This document shows positions 16,369 to 24,837 of a DNA stretch of 64,000 nt, one piece after another. Under the pieces are notes generated by a model. The model was given only the letters and a program-made list of their open reading frames with translations. It was not told the DNA's origin and ran no database searches. How positions within the stretch are numbered: the stretch's first letter is position 1; each line of letters opens with the position of its first letter. Both the position numbers and the translations under genes were made by a program. The stretch lies in the NCBI GenBank assembly GCA_015099395.1, contig AP024096.1, positions 3,596,001-3,660,000 of the forward strand, in the 5' to 3' direction. The stretch is from Ktedonobacteria bacterium brp13. Lineage in GTDB: Bacteria; Chloroflexota; Ktedonobacteria; Ktedonobacterales; Ktedonobacteraceae.

Positions 16369-17076
16369 ATGGAGACGGTTTTATTGGTTGAGGATGCCCA
16401 TGATCTGGCTCAAGCAATTCTCCAGGAGCTTTCAGCGCATGGGTATCACACGCGACATGCTGCTGATGGGATACAGGCGCTAGAGTTTCATGCTCAAGAG
16501 CCGCCAGCACTGGTGATTCTGGATTGGATGCTTCCTCGCTTAGATGGTCTGGAGGTGTTGCGCCGCTTGCGACAGAGCTCGGCAACGCCTGTCTTAATGC
16601 TCACGGCACGGAGCGAGGAGATCGACCGTGTGCTTGGTCTGGAGCTGGGAGCTGATGATTATCTCACCAAGCCGTTTAGTATGCGCGAGCTAGTGATACG
16701 CGTGCATGCCCTCTTGCGACGAGCTGAGCGGATGCGACAGATTATGCAGGCCGATCAAGTCGGAGCGGAGAAACCTCTCTACTACGCTTCATTGAGACTC
16801 GAACCATTTACTCATCAGGCCTATCTCGATAATGAGCTCTTAGATCTGGGCGCAACTGAGTTCTCACTGCTTCACTTGTTGCTGCGCAGTCCTGGTCGAG
16901 CCTTTCATCGCTCGTATCTATTAGATACTGTCTGGGGTCAGACCTTTGAAGGGACCGATCGCTCAGTCGATACAGCCGTCCTACGCCTACGTAGAAAACT
17001 AGGGTCGCTGGGTGAAGCGATCGAGATGGTCTGGGGGATTGGTTACCGTCTGCGTTCAGAAAGGAAAGAAGAATGA
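16369..17076 (+). CDS. OmpR/PhoB-family response regulator
   Basis: A 235-residue two-domain regulator. In the receiver, E8/D9, the phosphoacceptor D52 (VILDWMLPRLDG), T79 and K101 (TKPFS) are in place. The C-terminal winged helix (about 140-230) ends AVLRLRRKLG-SLGEAIEMVWGIGYRL, the classical wing. The start follows AGAAAGG; an earlier in-frame ATG lies inside the hairpin. It overlaps the kinase gene by 4 bases (ATGA), so the two are translationally coupled. Exporter genes just upstream suggest that it controls them. Confidence 0.95.
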   Translation: METVLLVEDAHDLAQAILQELSAHGYHTRHAADGIQALEFHAQEPPALVILDWMLPRLDGLEVLRRLRQSSATPVLMLTARSEEIDRVLGLELGADDYLTKPFSMRELVIRVHALLRRAERMRQIMQADQVGAEKPLYYASLRLEPFTHQAYLDNELLDLGATEFSLLHLLLRSPGRAFHRSYLLDTVWGQTFEGTDRSVDTAVLRLRRKLGSLGEAIEMVWGIGYRLRSERKEE

Positions 17077-18686
17077 GACCTTATTCGCAATCTCTTCTAG
17101 CTGCAGCTGGACTAAGACGATCATTGCTTGAATTTCTCCTGGTAGGAATAGTGCTCTGGTCCGGTATGTTATGGCTAAATCTCTCACAGCCACCATCTTT
17201 CTTACGTACTTTTATGATGCTCTTAGTCGGTCCTTGCTGTCTACTCTGGTTAGGCTTGCGGCTACGCGTCTCTTCACATACCTGGTGGAAACAAGGGCTC
17301 ATAGAAATCCTGGTGGGTGGATCAGGCTGTCTCCTCTTAGGTGGAAGCCTCCTGGCGCTCAACCTCCTGCCCAATGGGGGATTAGCTCCAGTATTACATT
17401 GGAAGCATACGGCTGGTGAAGCACTAGGAAGCGCTGTAGAGCTGAATATATTGGCGTTCGTTGGAGCACGAATTGGGGTGCGCTTCTGGGTCCCATGGGA
17501 TCATCTACGCCGTCGCCGATTACTCTTGAGCTTTGCTCACCTGCAGATTACACTGGTCGCTCTGCTGGGCGGGCTTCTGCTTCTAGCAACGATGTTTATG
17601 CTATTCTGGAAGTTGGCCAATAGCCCCAATACAACTTCTAATAATCCCGATACTATTTTTTATATTATTGAGGTTGCACTGTTTATCTTTGGTGTGATTA
17701 TCGTTTCGCTGCCGCTCTCCTTCCTTTTCTCGTATCTGATGGTCAGACAGACAACCCCACGGCTCAAAGCGTTGGCCGAAGCGACGGGAGCTGTCCGTGT
17801 TGGAAATTACGCTTTGCGCATTCCCGTTAATGGTGAGGATGAGATTGCGCAATTGCAGACCGACTTTAATGTGATGGCTGGCGACCTGGAGCACACTATG
17901 CAGGAGTTGGCTCAGACGCTCGCAGCTTTAGGGAGTGAGCGCGATACGGTGACACATCTATTACAGGAGCGCCGCCAGTTGATTGCCTCTGTTTCGCATG
18001 AGCTTCGTACCCCCCTGGCCACACTGCGTAGCTATCTAGAGATTACGCTTTCGCGTTGGAACGAACAGCCTGCTCCTACGCTACAACGCAATCTAGCAGT
18101 GATGGAGAGGGAGGTTCTGCATCTTCAGTCTCTGGTTGATGATCTCTTCTCACTGGCTCGCTCTGAGGTTGGTCGTTTGACTGTCCAGTCCAGGCCTATA
18201 GAGCTTGGAGCATTGCTGGAGAGTCTGGTAGAAGCGCGAGCCCCTCTGGTCCTCCGCACACATAAGATCAAGCTCCTCCTTGATCTACCTTCAGAGCTGC
18301 CAGCCATTCAAGGAGATGCTCAGCGTCTGGAGCAGATTTTTCAGAATCTCCTACACAACGCCTTGCGCCACACTCCCCCAGGCGGCATCATTGCCCTTGT
18401 GGGCTGTATTGAAAATGAACAAGTCAAGATACAGGTGAAGGATACGGGAGAAGGGATCGCTCCACAGGACCTTGCCTCCGTCTGGGAACGCTTCTATCAA
18501 GCAGAACAGAGCACTGGACGCAAGGGTGGGGCAGGGCTTGGGCTCTCACTGGTTAAAGAATGGATTGAGGCCATGGAGGGAATGATCCAGGTCGAGAGTA
18601 CCGTAGGAGAAGGCAGCTGCTTCACTATGTATCTTCCTCTGGCAAGTGCTCAGACCCCTTCGTATTCTAACCCTTTCACAAACTAG
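17073..18686 (+). CDS. Sensor histidine kinase
   Basis: A 537-residue membrane kinase. Six or so hydrophobic segments lie between residues 18 and 222, unusually many for this class. A HAMP linker follows (223-276, RLKALAEATGAVRVGNYALR). The H-box SHELRTPLATLRS has the phosphorylated H309. The N-box QIFQNLLHNALRHTP, G1 DTGEGI and G2 GGAGLGLSLV are intact. It pairs with the response regulator through a 4-base overlap. The lack of a large outer loop suggests sensing within the membrane, as in systems that detect cell-envelope peptides through a neighbouring ABC transporter; that part is inference. Confidence 0.94.
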   Translation: MRPYSQSLLAAAGLRRSLLEFLLVGIVLWSGMLWLNLSQPPSFLRTFMMLLVGPCCLLWLGLRLRVSSHTWWKQGLIEILVGGSGCLLLGGSLLALNLLPNGGLAPVLHWKHTAGEALGSAVELNILAFVGARIGVRFWVPWDHLRRRRLLLSFAHLQITLVALLGGLLLLATMFMLFWKLANSPNTTSNNPDTIFYIIEVALFIFGVIIVSLPLSFLFSYLMVRQTTPRLKALAEATGAVRVGNYALRIPVNGEDEIAQLQTDFNVMAGDLEHTMQELAQTLAALGSERDTVTHLLQERRQLIASVSHELRTPLATLRSYLEITLSRWNEQPAPTLQRNLAVMEREVLHLQSLVDDLFSLARSEVGRLTVQSRPIELGALLESLVEARAPLVLRTHKIKLLLDLPSELPAIQGDAQRLEQIFQNLLHNALRHTPPGGIIALVGCIENEQVKIQVKDTGEGIAPQDLASVWERFYQAEQSTGRKGGAGLGLSLVKEWIEAMEGMIQVESTVGEGSCFTMYLPLASAQTPSYSNPFTN

Positions 18687-18719
18687 CTGCAATCTCTATG
18701 GCTTTTCTTTGTCTCATTC

Positions 18720-19568
18720 TTATAATGGCTTGTTCCCTCGAGCCGTGAGAAGATGCCAGACTCCCTGGAAATTCTCTTGCATCATTTCAATATGCACCTG
18801 GTTGAGTACCGCTCGGAACTCTTCTTCGGTGGCCACACCAGTTTTCTGCACGAACGACAACAAGAGATCAAAGCCGGCCACATAATTTTCGTACTGATGC
18901 TGGTGCAATTCTGTGCCACTCGAAAAATCGAGGACATGGGGAAATAATGTGATCTGTTCAAAACCGGAGGATGAGAGGAGCCCTTTGAGGACCGGCGTCA
19001 TCCCAAGAGTTTTGCGGTCAGGGGAAAAGCCATAGCCCATCTTGCCCAGCGTTAGATATAAGTAACCAAGAAATTGTTCCAGAGCTGGACTGTTACTGAT
19101 CCCCATCATATCAAACTCAGTGACACGAATTATGCCACCTGGCCGTATGACACGAAAAAGCTTTTGTAACACAGGTATCCAGGCTTCCCGAAGAAGAAAT
19201 GCCGTTGCGAAACGAATATTGACCAGATCAAACTCTCCATCAGCGAAATCGAGTTCATTGAGAACGTTGCCATGCACAAATAACGCGTTCGTACGATGCT
19301 GGACCGCTGCCCGCGCGCGTGCATAGGCAAGCAGTGGTTCGCTCACATCGAGTCCAACCACTTCACAGTCAGGATAGCGATAGGCAACTTCAAGAGCCCA
19401 ACCACCAGCACCACATCCAATATCAAGAATATGCAGTACGTTATCAGGTACATCCCCTTCAGGAAAGACGCCTCCCATACCTTTGGTCACGAACTGATCT
19501 TGCTCTATGAGTCTCGTCATTTCCAATCCATCCTCTGGATCAGCGGCATAGGTGTCTTCGCGTGCCAT
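18720..19568 (-). CDS. SAM-dependent methyltransferase, class I
   Basis: A 282-residue protein of Rossmann type. Motif I is LDIGCGAGGWALEVA (47-61); the acidic end of strand 2 is VVGLDVSEPLL; motif II is FDLVNIRFATAFL and the following RVIRPGGIIRVTE is the post-II motif. It starts ATG with AGGAGGA upstream. The segment after residue 160 is likely the substrate lid. It is convergent with the kinase operon and monocistronic. The methyl acceptor is unknown. Confidence 0.88.
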   Translation of the reverse strand: MAREDTYAADPEDGLEMTRLIEQDQFVTKGMGGVFPEGDVPDNVLHILDIGCGAGGWALEVAYRYPDCEVVGLDVSEPLLAYARARAAVQHRTNALFVHGNVLNELDFADGEFDLVNIRFATAFLLREAWIPVLQKLFRVIRPGGIIRVTEFDMMGISNSPALEQFLGYLYLTLGKMGYGFSPDRKTLGMTPVLKGLLSSSGFEQITLFPHVLDFSSGTELHQHQYENYVAGFDLLLSFVQKTGVATEEEFRAVLNQVHIEMMQENFQGVWHLLTARGNKPL

Positions 19569-19891
19569 GTCTTCCTCCTCTTAAAGAAACCATACATCGA
19601 CTATAGAAAAGGTACATCAAACAGTAAGAGCTCTTTTGAGTGTACTGGATCAAAACGAGGAGCGCAACAAGTGAAGAGAAAAACGATAGAATATCCTCGT
19701 TCAACGACCGTCTTCCTGTTTCTCTCATTGCACACCATATAGCATTTTCCAGCCTTTTGAGATAACACTTCTACTTCATAGCAAGAAGCGGATCAACTGT
19801 TGGCAATATACTTGTAAACAAAAGTACGTTAGCACTCCGTTTGGACGCTATAAAGAGGATCAAGGACGGAATAAAGGAAAGGAATACGCGC
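19569..19891. other. Divergent intergenic region
   Basis: About 320 bases between the methyltransferase and the acetyltransferase, which start outward. It must hold both promoters. No gene, repeat or strong palindrome was seen. Confidence 0.4.
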
Positions 19892-20485
19892 ATGAGAAAC
19901 GACGACGCGCACAACCATGACCTGTCCATTTCTACAACAAATGATGGGATTCCCTCGCGGGTCGCACTGGCGACCATATTCAGCGAGGTGCACACAGAAC
20001 GACTCATTCTGCGTCGTTTGCGAGATGATGATGGTCCTGCCATGTTCGCGGTCCATGGCGATCTGGAAACCAACCGCTACAATCCCACTGGCCCCGATCC
20101 AGACTTTGCAACGAGTGAGGAGAGGCTACGACTCTGGAGGCAGAACTGGGAAGAATACGGCATTGGCTATTGGGCGGTCACACTTCCGCAGACAGAGGAT
20201 ATCCTCGGCTTTGGTGGAGTGAGGCCTCTGATCTGGCGTGATCGGGACGTACTGAACCTGTACTATCGGTTCGCTCCGAGCGCATGGGGCAACGGTTATG
20301 CCACCGAGTTGGCACAGACAGCAGTAGTCCTCTCACGAAAACACCTCCCACAGTGGCCTGTAATTGTCCGCACGAGAGCAGAGAATATTGCCGCCATACG
20401 AACCGCCGAGCGATCCGGACTATTGCGACACCCCGCACTGGATACTGAACACATTGTTTTCACGCTGGGCTGGACTCCTTATTGA
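19892..20485 (+). CDS. GNAT-family N-acetyltransferase (RimJ/RimL type)
   Basis: A 197-residue acetyltransferase using acetyl-CoA. Opening TERLILRRLRDDDGPAMFAV is the classical RimJ/RimL start, and YRFAPSAWGNGYATELA carries the acetyl-CoA binding signature (Q/R-x-x-G-x-G/A as AWGNGYA). VIVRTRAENIAAIRTAERSG closes the fold with the N-x-x-S/A-x-x motif. The start is chosen for AAAGGAAAGG upstream. Substrate unknown. It is followed directly by a perfect 26-bp hairpin and a palindromic element. Confidence 0.88.
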   Translation: MRNDDAHNHDLSISTTNDGIPSRVALATIFSEVHTERLILRRLRDDDGPAMFAVHGDLETNRYNPTGPDPDFATSEERLRLWRQNWEEYGIGYWAVTLPQTEDILGFGGVRPLIWRDRDVLNLYYRFAPSAWGNGYATELAQTAVVLSRKHLPQWPVIVRTRAENIAAIRTAERSGLLRHPALDTEHIVFTLGWTPY

Positions 20486-20515
20486 TGATCTTCGAAGCCT
20501 GCTGCACGGGACCTT

Positions 20516-20582
20516 CCTTCGAAAATAACCCGGGATTCGATTTTCCCTCCCCGACCATCGAATCCCGGGTTATTTTCGAAGG
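20516..20582. repeat. Perfect 26-bp hairpin
   Basis: Arms 20516-20541 and 20557-20582 are exact complements (left arm begins CCTTCGAAAATAACCCGGG) around a 15-base pyrimidine-rich loop. It begins 31 bases after the acetyltransferase stop and could end its transcript. A degraded relative of its right half recurs near 21100-21147 (CCTCCCCGACCACCGAGTCC, then TTATTTTCGAAGGAACC), showing that it belongs to the mobile repeat set. Confidence 0.85.
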
Positions 20583-21003
20583 AACCGGTGGAGACAGGTG
20601 GGATGCCATGACGAATGCAGTATGCCGTTTGTCAATAAAGTTCACTATCGCCTGTAAAGTACGCTTAAACTCTTGTCCCCCTCTTTGAGGGGGGAGATAG
20701 CTTTAGCTATCGGGGGGAGCTATCCTTCACTTCTGCTCTCGATGACTCTTCTACGCCAACCATCTCCCGTTCGGACGTGGATTTCGTCATCGAGGATAAC
20801 AGACGATAAAGGCGAGCGTGATAAAGAGCGTTTAATTCGAGATTATAACGTTATTCGAACATTTACTCCCCCCGATAGCTAAAGCTATCTCCCCCCTCAA
20901 AGAGGGGGACAAGGGCTTAAGTGCACTGTACAGGCGATAGTGAACATTACTGGCAAGCGACAGGATGCATTCGTCATGGCGTCCCACCTGTCTCCATCGG
21001 CCT
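20583..21003. mobile_element. Large non-coding palindromic element
   Basis: An outer inverted repeat of about 140 bp (left 20583-20722, right 20861-21003) surrounds ~140 bases of unique sequence. The arms share GGAGACAGGTGGGA, GCCATGACGAATGCA, TTCACTATCGCCTGTA and the CCCCCTCTTTGAGGGGGGAGATAGC hairpin family in mirrored order. No protein is encoded. It looks like a MITE-type element or two repeat units joined head to head. Confidence 0.75.
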
Positions 21004-21249
21004 GAGATGGGGTTTCATTACATATCCCACCAAAAAGGTTCATGTCTTTTCGACAGAGCGGGCCATGAAAATAACGTATATGCTGAGGCAGTGTTGGCCT
21101 TTTTCCCTCCCCGACCACCGAGTCCCAAAGTTATTTTCGAAGGAACCTACACTGGTGAGCCTCAAAGAGGGAGGCAGGGGCTGCATTTCCTGTTTTAGCG
21201 AGCATTTTCGTTTTTCCCAATTTCACTGGTGAATGCGCCTTAACCCAAA
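21004..21249. other. Repeat-derived intergenic tail
   Basis: This stretch has no gene. It carries degenerate pieces of the same repeat family: a partial copy of the 26-bp hairpin near 21100-21147, CCTCAAAGAGGGAGGCAGGGG at 21162-21182, and the end motif TTTTTCCCAATTTCACTGG at 21210-21229, which matches the terminal repeats of the element at 34.8-35.6 kb. Confidence 0.6.
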
Positions 21250-21288
21250 CGCGGGACGCCGACCAATACTCCTGGTCAACGTCCCGCG
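21250..21288 (-). terminator. Intrinsic terminator of maltooligosaccharide cluster
   Basis: A 9-bp stem CGCGGGACG/CGTCCCGCG with a second internal stem GACCA/TGGTC lies 30 bases past the last gene of the minus-strand cluster. On that strand it is followed by TTTGGGTT. Confidence 0.65.
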
Positions 21289-21317
21289 CCTTGCTCTCTG
21301 TTGAAGCTCAGATAGGC

Positions 21318-22658
21318 TTAGAAAAACAGTGAAACCATGTACAGGATCGCTGCGGCAGTCCATGCCTGCACATTACACGCCTGCCGGTAATCGACGAGCG
21401 CCCACGACGATTGGATCTGTGGCGCACGAATTACCTGGGAGGGAAGCACCATGTAAAGCTCGACGGCACTATCAATGGTCGCCAGGGCCTGCAATACGGA
21501 CTGCGCGATGCTACGCGCCTGCTCGTCGAAGCCGTAGCTCGCCATACCAGCGGCAATAATTGCGTTATCGAAGGGCCATATGGTTCCGCGATGGTAGCTA
21601 AAGGGATCATAACAATACGCCTGGTCTGAGAGCGTACGTACTCCCCAGGGCGTCAGCATGTCGGGGCGCAGGAGACGCTCGCTAATCTGCCGCGCCTGCT
21701 GCTCATCAACGGCCTGGCTCCAGAGCAGATGCCCAGCATTCGACGATACCAGGGGGACCTGCTGCTTCTGCGCGTCGAGCCCCATCGCAGGTACGTTCTC
21801 TTGCTGCATCCAGAACGCAGCCAGCCCTTGTCGTAAGCGCTCCATGCGCTGCTCAATCTGCCGCTGCAGGTCGCTATCCAGGTGCTCAAGTTTCGTCGCC
21901 AGCGCAATATAGGCAGCGTATGCATCAAGGGCATAACCCTGCACCTCGATCCAGGCAATCGGATGATTTAACGACCGGTCATCAGGTGCTTGAATCGAGT
22001 CGCCACTGTCCTTCCAGACCTGGTGTGGTAAGCCATAGCCATCTGGATTGCGCCGGGCATACTCAACCAGACCATCCTGGTCCAGATCCGACCAGTTCAA
22101 CATCCAGAGCAGAGCCGCGTGAATATGCGGCCACAGCTCTTCAAGCAAGGCCCGGTCATCAAAGTAGGCATCAACCTGCGCCGCAGTAGAGACATAGAGG
22201 AATGTGGCGTCAAAGGCTCCGTAATAACGTCCATTACCATCGGCAACTGGCCAGTGCGCCTGCACCATATGCGGCGGTACTGGCGACCAGTATTCATGCA
22301 CAATCCTACCCGGCTGCTCCTCGTTGACGTCATTGACCACCTGCCCCTGCAACTGCGCCAGGCCACGCAGGACACTGCTGGCCAACCCGTGCAACCAGTC
22401 ATGGTAGGAGGCATACGCGCCTCCTACCTGCAACGCGCTCGCCGGCAAGCGCCGCGCTGCTTTGAGCGCGAGTTGCACCGTCCACAGTGAGTCGCGACCA
22501 AAGATAGCATGGAAGTGGTCGCTCTGCCCACTTGCCATAAGACCCAACGGATTCTGCAGTGTCTGTAGTGCCTCTAACGCTTTTTGCCCGAAAGTGACTA
22601 ATACATCACGATCAAAAGAAGGCGTGGCCGCAGCGGGGTGCTCGATAATTTCCTTCAT
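21318..22658 (-). CDS. Amylo-alpha-1,6-glucosidase-like glycoside hydrolase
   Basis: A 446-residue (alpha/alpha)6-barrel protein. FHAIFGRDSLWTVQLAL (48-64) is the conserved start of the glycogen debranching catalytic domain; DQDGLVEYARRNPDGYGLPH and QVWKDSGDSI carry probable catalytic acids, and YHRGTIWPFDNAIIAAGM is the third hallmark. It lacks the N-terminal sugar-binding domain that its 806-residue cousin at 26324 has. No signal peptide, so cytoplasmic. It is the last gene of the MalE/F/G-like cluster, where it would debranch imported alpha-glucans. Substrate is inferred. No clear ribosome binding site precedes its ATG. Confidence 0.82.
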   Translation of the reverse strand: MKEIIEHPAAATPSFDRDVLVTFGQKALEALQTLQNPLGLMASGQSDHFHAIFGRDSLWTVQLALKAARRLPASALQVGGAYASYHDWLHGLASSVLRGLAQLQGQVVNDVNEEQPGRIVHEYWSPVPPHMVQAHWPVADGNGRYYGAFDATFLYVSTAAQVDAYFDDRALLEELWPHIHAALLWMLNWSDLDQDGLVEYARRNPDGYGLPHQVWKDSGDSIQAPDDRSLNHPIAWIEVQGYALDAYAAYIALATKLEHLDSDLQRQIEQRMERLRQGLAAFWMQQENVPAMGLDAQKQQVPLVSSNAGHLLWSQAVDEQQARQISERLLRPDMLTPWGVRTLSDQAYCYDPFSYHRGTIWPFDNAIIAAGMASYGFDEQARSIAQSVLQALATIDSAVELYMVLPSQVIRAPQIQSSWALVDYRQACNVQAWTAAAILYMVSLFF

Positions 22659-22782
22659 ATGTATATATGTAATACATGCTCGCTTCCTGCACGTACAATG
22701 ACTTTCGACAAAAGATCACCATCCATGGTTCAGAAAGTAGCACATTTCCTTTCTATTCATTAAACTCAATAGAGATAGTTCT

Positions 22783-23673
22783 CTAACCCTTCACACCTGA
22801 AGCCACAGCACCCTCGATGAAGTAGCGCTGGAAAATGAAAAAGAGAATCAAGATCGGGATTGTATTAAACATAGAACCGGCCAGCAGCAGATTATACTGT
22901 GTATAGTAGGTACTCTTAAAGAAGAAGAGTCCGAGTGGCAACGTATACATGTTCTGCGTGCCCATGGCCACCAACGGCCACTGGAAATCGTTCCAGGCTC
23001 CCTGGAAAGTCAGAATGACGACCGCCGTCAGAGCCGGCTTTACCTGTGGTAGGATGACCTGATAGAACGTACGCCAGCGCGACGCGCCGTCGATGCGAGC
23101 AGATTCCTCCAGTTCCCTGGGTAGACCCTTCATAAACTGCACCATGATGAAGACCGAGAAGGGCTGCGCCATGGCGGGCAGAATCAATGCCCAGTAGGTA
23201 TTGGCCATATGAAAGTTATTGACGACCAGAAACTTCGGAATCAAGGTAATCGCCGTAGGGATCATCATCACGGCCAGCGTAAACGTGAAGATCAGCCCCC
23301 TGCCCGGAAACTCCATACGACCAAGTGCATATCCCGCCATAGCCGAAAAGAGCATATTGAGTACCGTCGCCCCACCGGCATAGATCACAGAATTGAGCAT
23401 CCAGCGCAAGAATAGCGAATTGCCAAAGATGAGTTGGTAGTTACTCCAGACAAAGGGATGCGGGATCAGCGTCGGCGGGAAGGCCAGCACATCTCCCATG
23501 GTTTTAAAGGATGAGATAAACGTAAAAATCAATGGGCCGATAGAACTAATCGTGAAAACCGCAAGGAACGCATAAATCACGATGCGTACCCAGGAAACCG
23601 GGCGTTTTTCTTTTGCCAGCTTCATTTGCTTTTGCTGCGTCAATCGTACTGAACGCGATCTTACCTGTGCCAT
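22783..23673 (-). CDS. Carbohydrate ABC transporter permease (MalG/LacG type)
   Basis: A 296-residue membrane protein with six helices and the EAA loop EESARIDGASRWRTFYQVILPQVKP, which contacts the ATPase. The start is set at 23673, where GGAGG lies 10 bases upstream; an earlier GTG overlaps that site. It follows the MalF-like gene by about 20 bases, so they are cotranscribed. No ATPase gene is present nearby; such transporters often share one MsiK-like ATPase encoded elsewhere. Confidence 0.9.
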   Translation of the reverse strand: MAQVRSRSVRLTQQKQMKLAKEKRPVSWVRIVIYAFLAVFTISSIGPLIFTFISSFKTMGDVLAFPPTLIPHPFVWSNYQLIFGNSLFLRWMLNSVIYAGGATVLNMLFSAMAGYALGRMEFPGRGLIFTFTLAVMMIPTAITLIPKFLVVNNFHMANTYWALILPAMAQPFSVFIMVQFMKGLPRELEESARIDGASRWRTFYQVILPQVKPALTAVVILTFQGAWNDFQWPLVAMGTQNMYTLPLGLFFFKSTYYTQYNLLLAGSMFNTIPILILFFIFQRYFIEGAVASGVKG

Positions 23674-23692
23674 AAACTTCGCCTCCACATAA

Positions 23693-24673
23693 CTACTGCC
23701 GTGTACCGGGATCGATCAAACGGCGTTGCATAATTGTCACAGCAAAAATGAGAATGAAAAGGATCACCGACATCGCAGCCGCCTGGCCAAATCCGCCATT
23801 GAGGAAAGCTTCGTTATAGATCTCCAGCATTGGCGTCAAAGTCGAGTTCAACGGCTGGCCGTTGGTCATAAACTTCGCCTGGTCGAACATCTGGAAGGCA
23901 CCGATGGTACCGAGCGCGACAACCAGGAACACCGTCGGGCGCAGTAGAGGCAATGTAATATACCAGAACGATTGCAGGCGACTGGCTCCATCGACCTCGG
24001 CAGCCTCCAGCACATCCTTAGGCAGATCCTGCAGCGAGGCCAGGAAGTAGATCATAAACGTGGCCGCCGTACTCCAGACATTGAGGAGCATCAGCGCAGG
24101 CAAGGCCCAGAAGACATTATTCAGCCAGTCCGGCCCATGAACCCCAACCAGTGACAGCAGGAAGTTGATTATCCCGTCCGGATTGTAGAGCCAGAGGAAG
24201 ATCAGCGCGGTCGCAACCGACGAGGTCACCGCTGGCACATAGAATATCGTACGGAATATACCGCGACCGCGCCTGAGAGAGTGCAGCAACAGCGCCAGGA
24301 GCAGCGCGAGTATTGTCTGCAAGATCACCACAGAGACCGTAAACTTGAGGATATTCCCCATCGAGGTCCAAAAATCGCTCAGACCAGGATTGGCAAGCTG
24401 GCTAAAGAGCTGTGTATAGTTTTTGAAGCCAACGAAGGTCGCACCGCTAAAACCAAGATCAATGCGAAAAAAGCTCAGCCCAACCCCATAGAGCGAGACG
24501 AGCAGAAAGAATACGAGCAGGACGAATAGATAGGGGGTCAGGAAGAGGTAGGCAGCTACTGTCTCTGAGCGCGTTTTTGCCATTGCGCTGTGTCCTGGCT
24601 TCCGTCGAGGACCCGGCCGCTCCGTCAGCGTGCGAGCACGCGTGATCGAGGGTCCTGCCGGTTGGGTGGCCAT
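23693..24673 (-). CDS. Carbohydrate ABC transporter permease (MalF/LacF type)
   Basis: A 326-residue permease with six membrane helices starting at AYLFLTPYLFVLLVFFLLVS, and the EAA loop LEAAEVDGASRLQSFWYITLPLLRP. The ~40-residue N-terminal tail is basic. Of two nearby ATGs the second (24673) is used because AAAGGAG is 7 bases before it. With the MalG-like protein it forms the channel for the sugar delivered by the lipoprotein encoded upstream. Confidence 0.9.
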   Translation of the reverse strand: MATQPAGPSITRARTLTERPGPRRKPGHSAMAKTRSETVAAYLFLTPYLFVLLVFFLLVSLYGVGLSFFRIDLGFSGATFVGFKNYTQLFSQLANPGLSDFWTSMGNILKFTVSVVILQTILALLLALLLHSLRRGRGIFRTIFYVPAVTSSVATALIFLWLYNPDGIINFLLSLVGVHGPDWLNNVFWALPALMLLNVWSTAATFMIYFLASLQDLPKDVLEAAEVDGASRLQSFWYITLPLLRPTVFLVVALGTIGAFQMFDQAKFMTNGQPLNSTLTPMLEIYNEAFLNGGFGQAAAMSVILFILIFAVTIMQRRLIDPGTRQ

Positions 24674-24837
24674 TGACATTCTCCTTTTACTAGATGTGTT
24701 TAGTCTATGCAGCTCTATCTGCGGCACACCTCACCAGCGATACTGGTGAGGTGTGCGTAAAGGTCATCAAGGTCGTAAAGGTGTGCGTAGATGAGCGCAC
24801 GCCGTTACCCGATCACAATTACTCGTTTTGCAACTAG

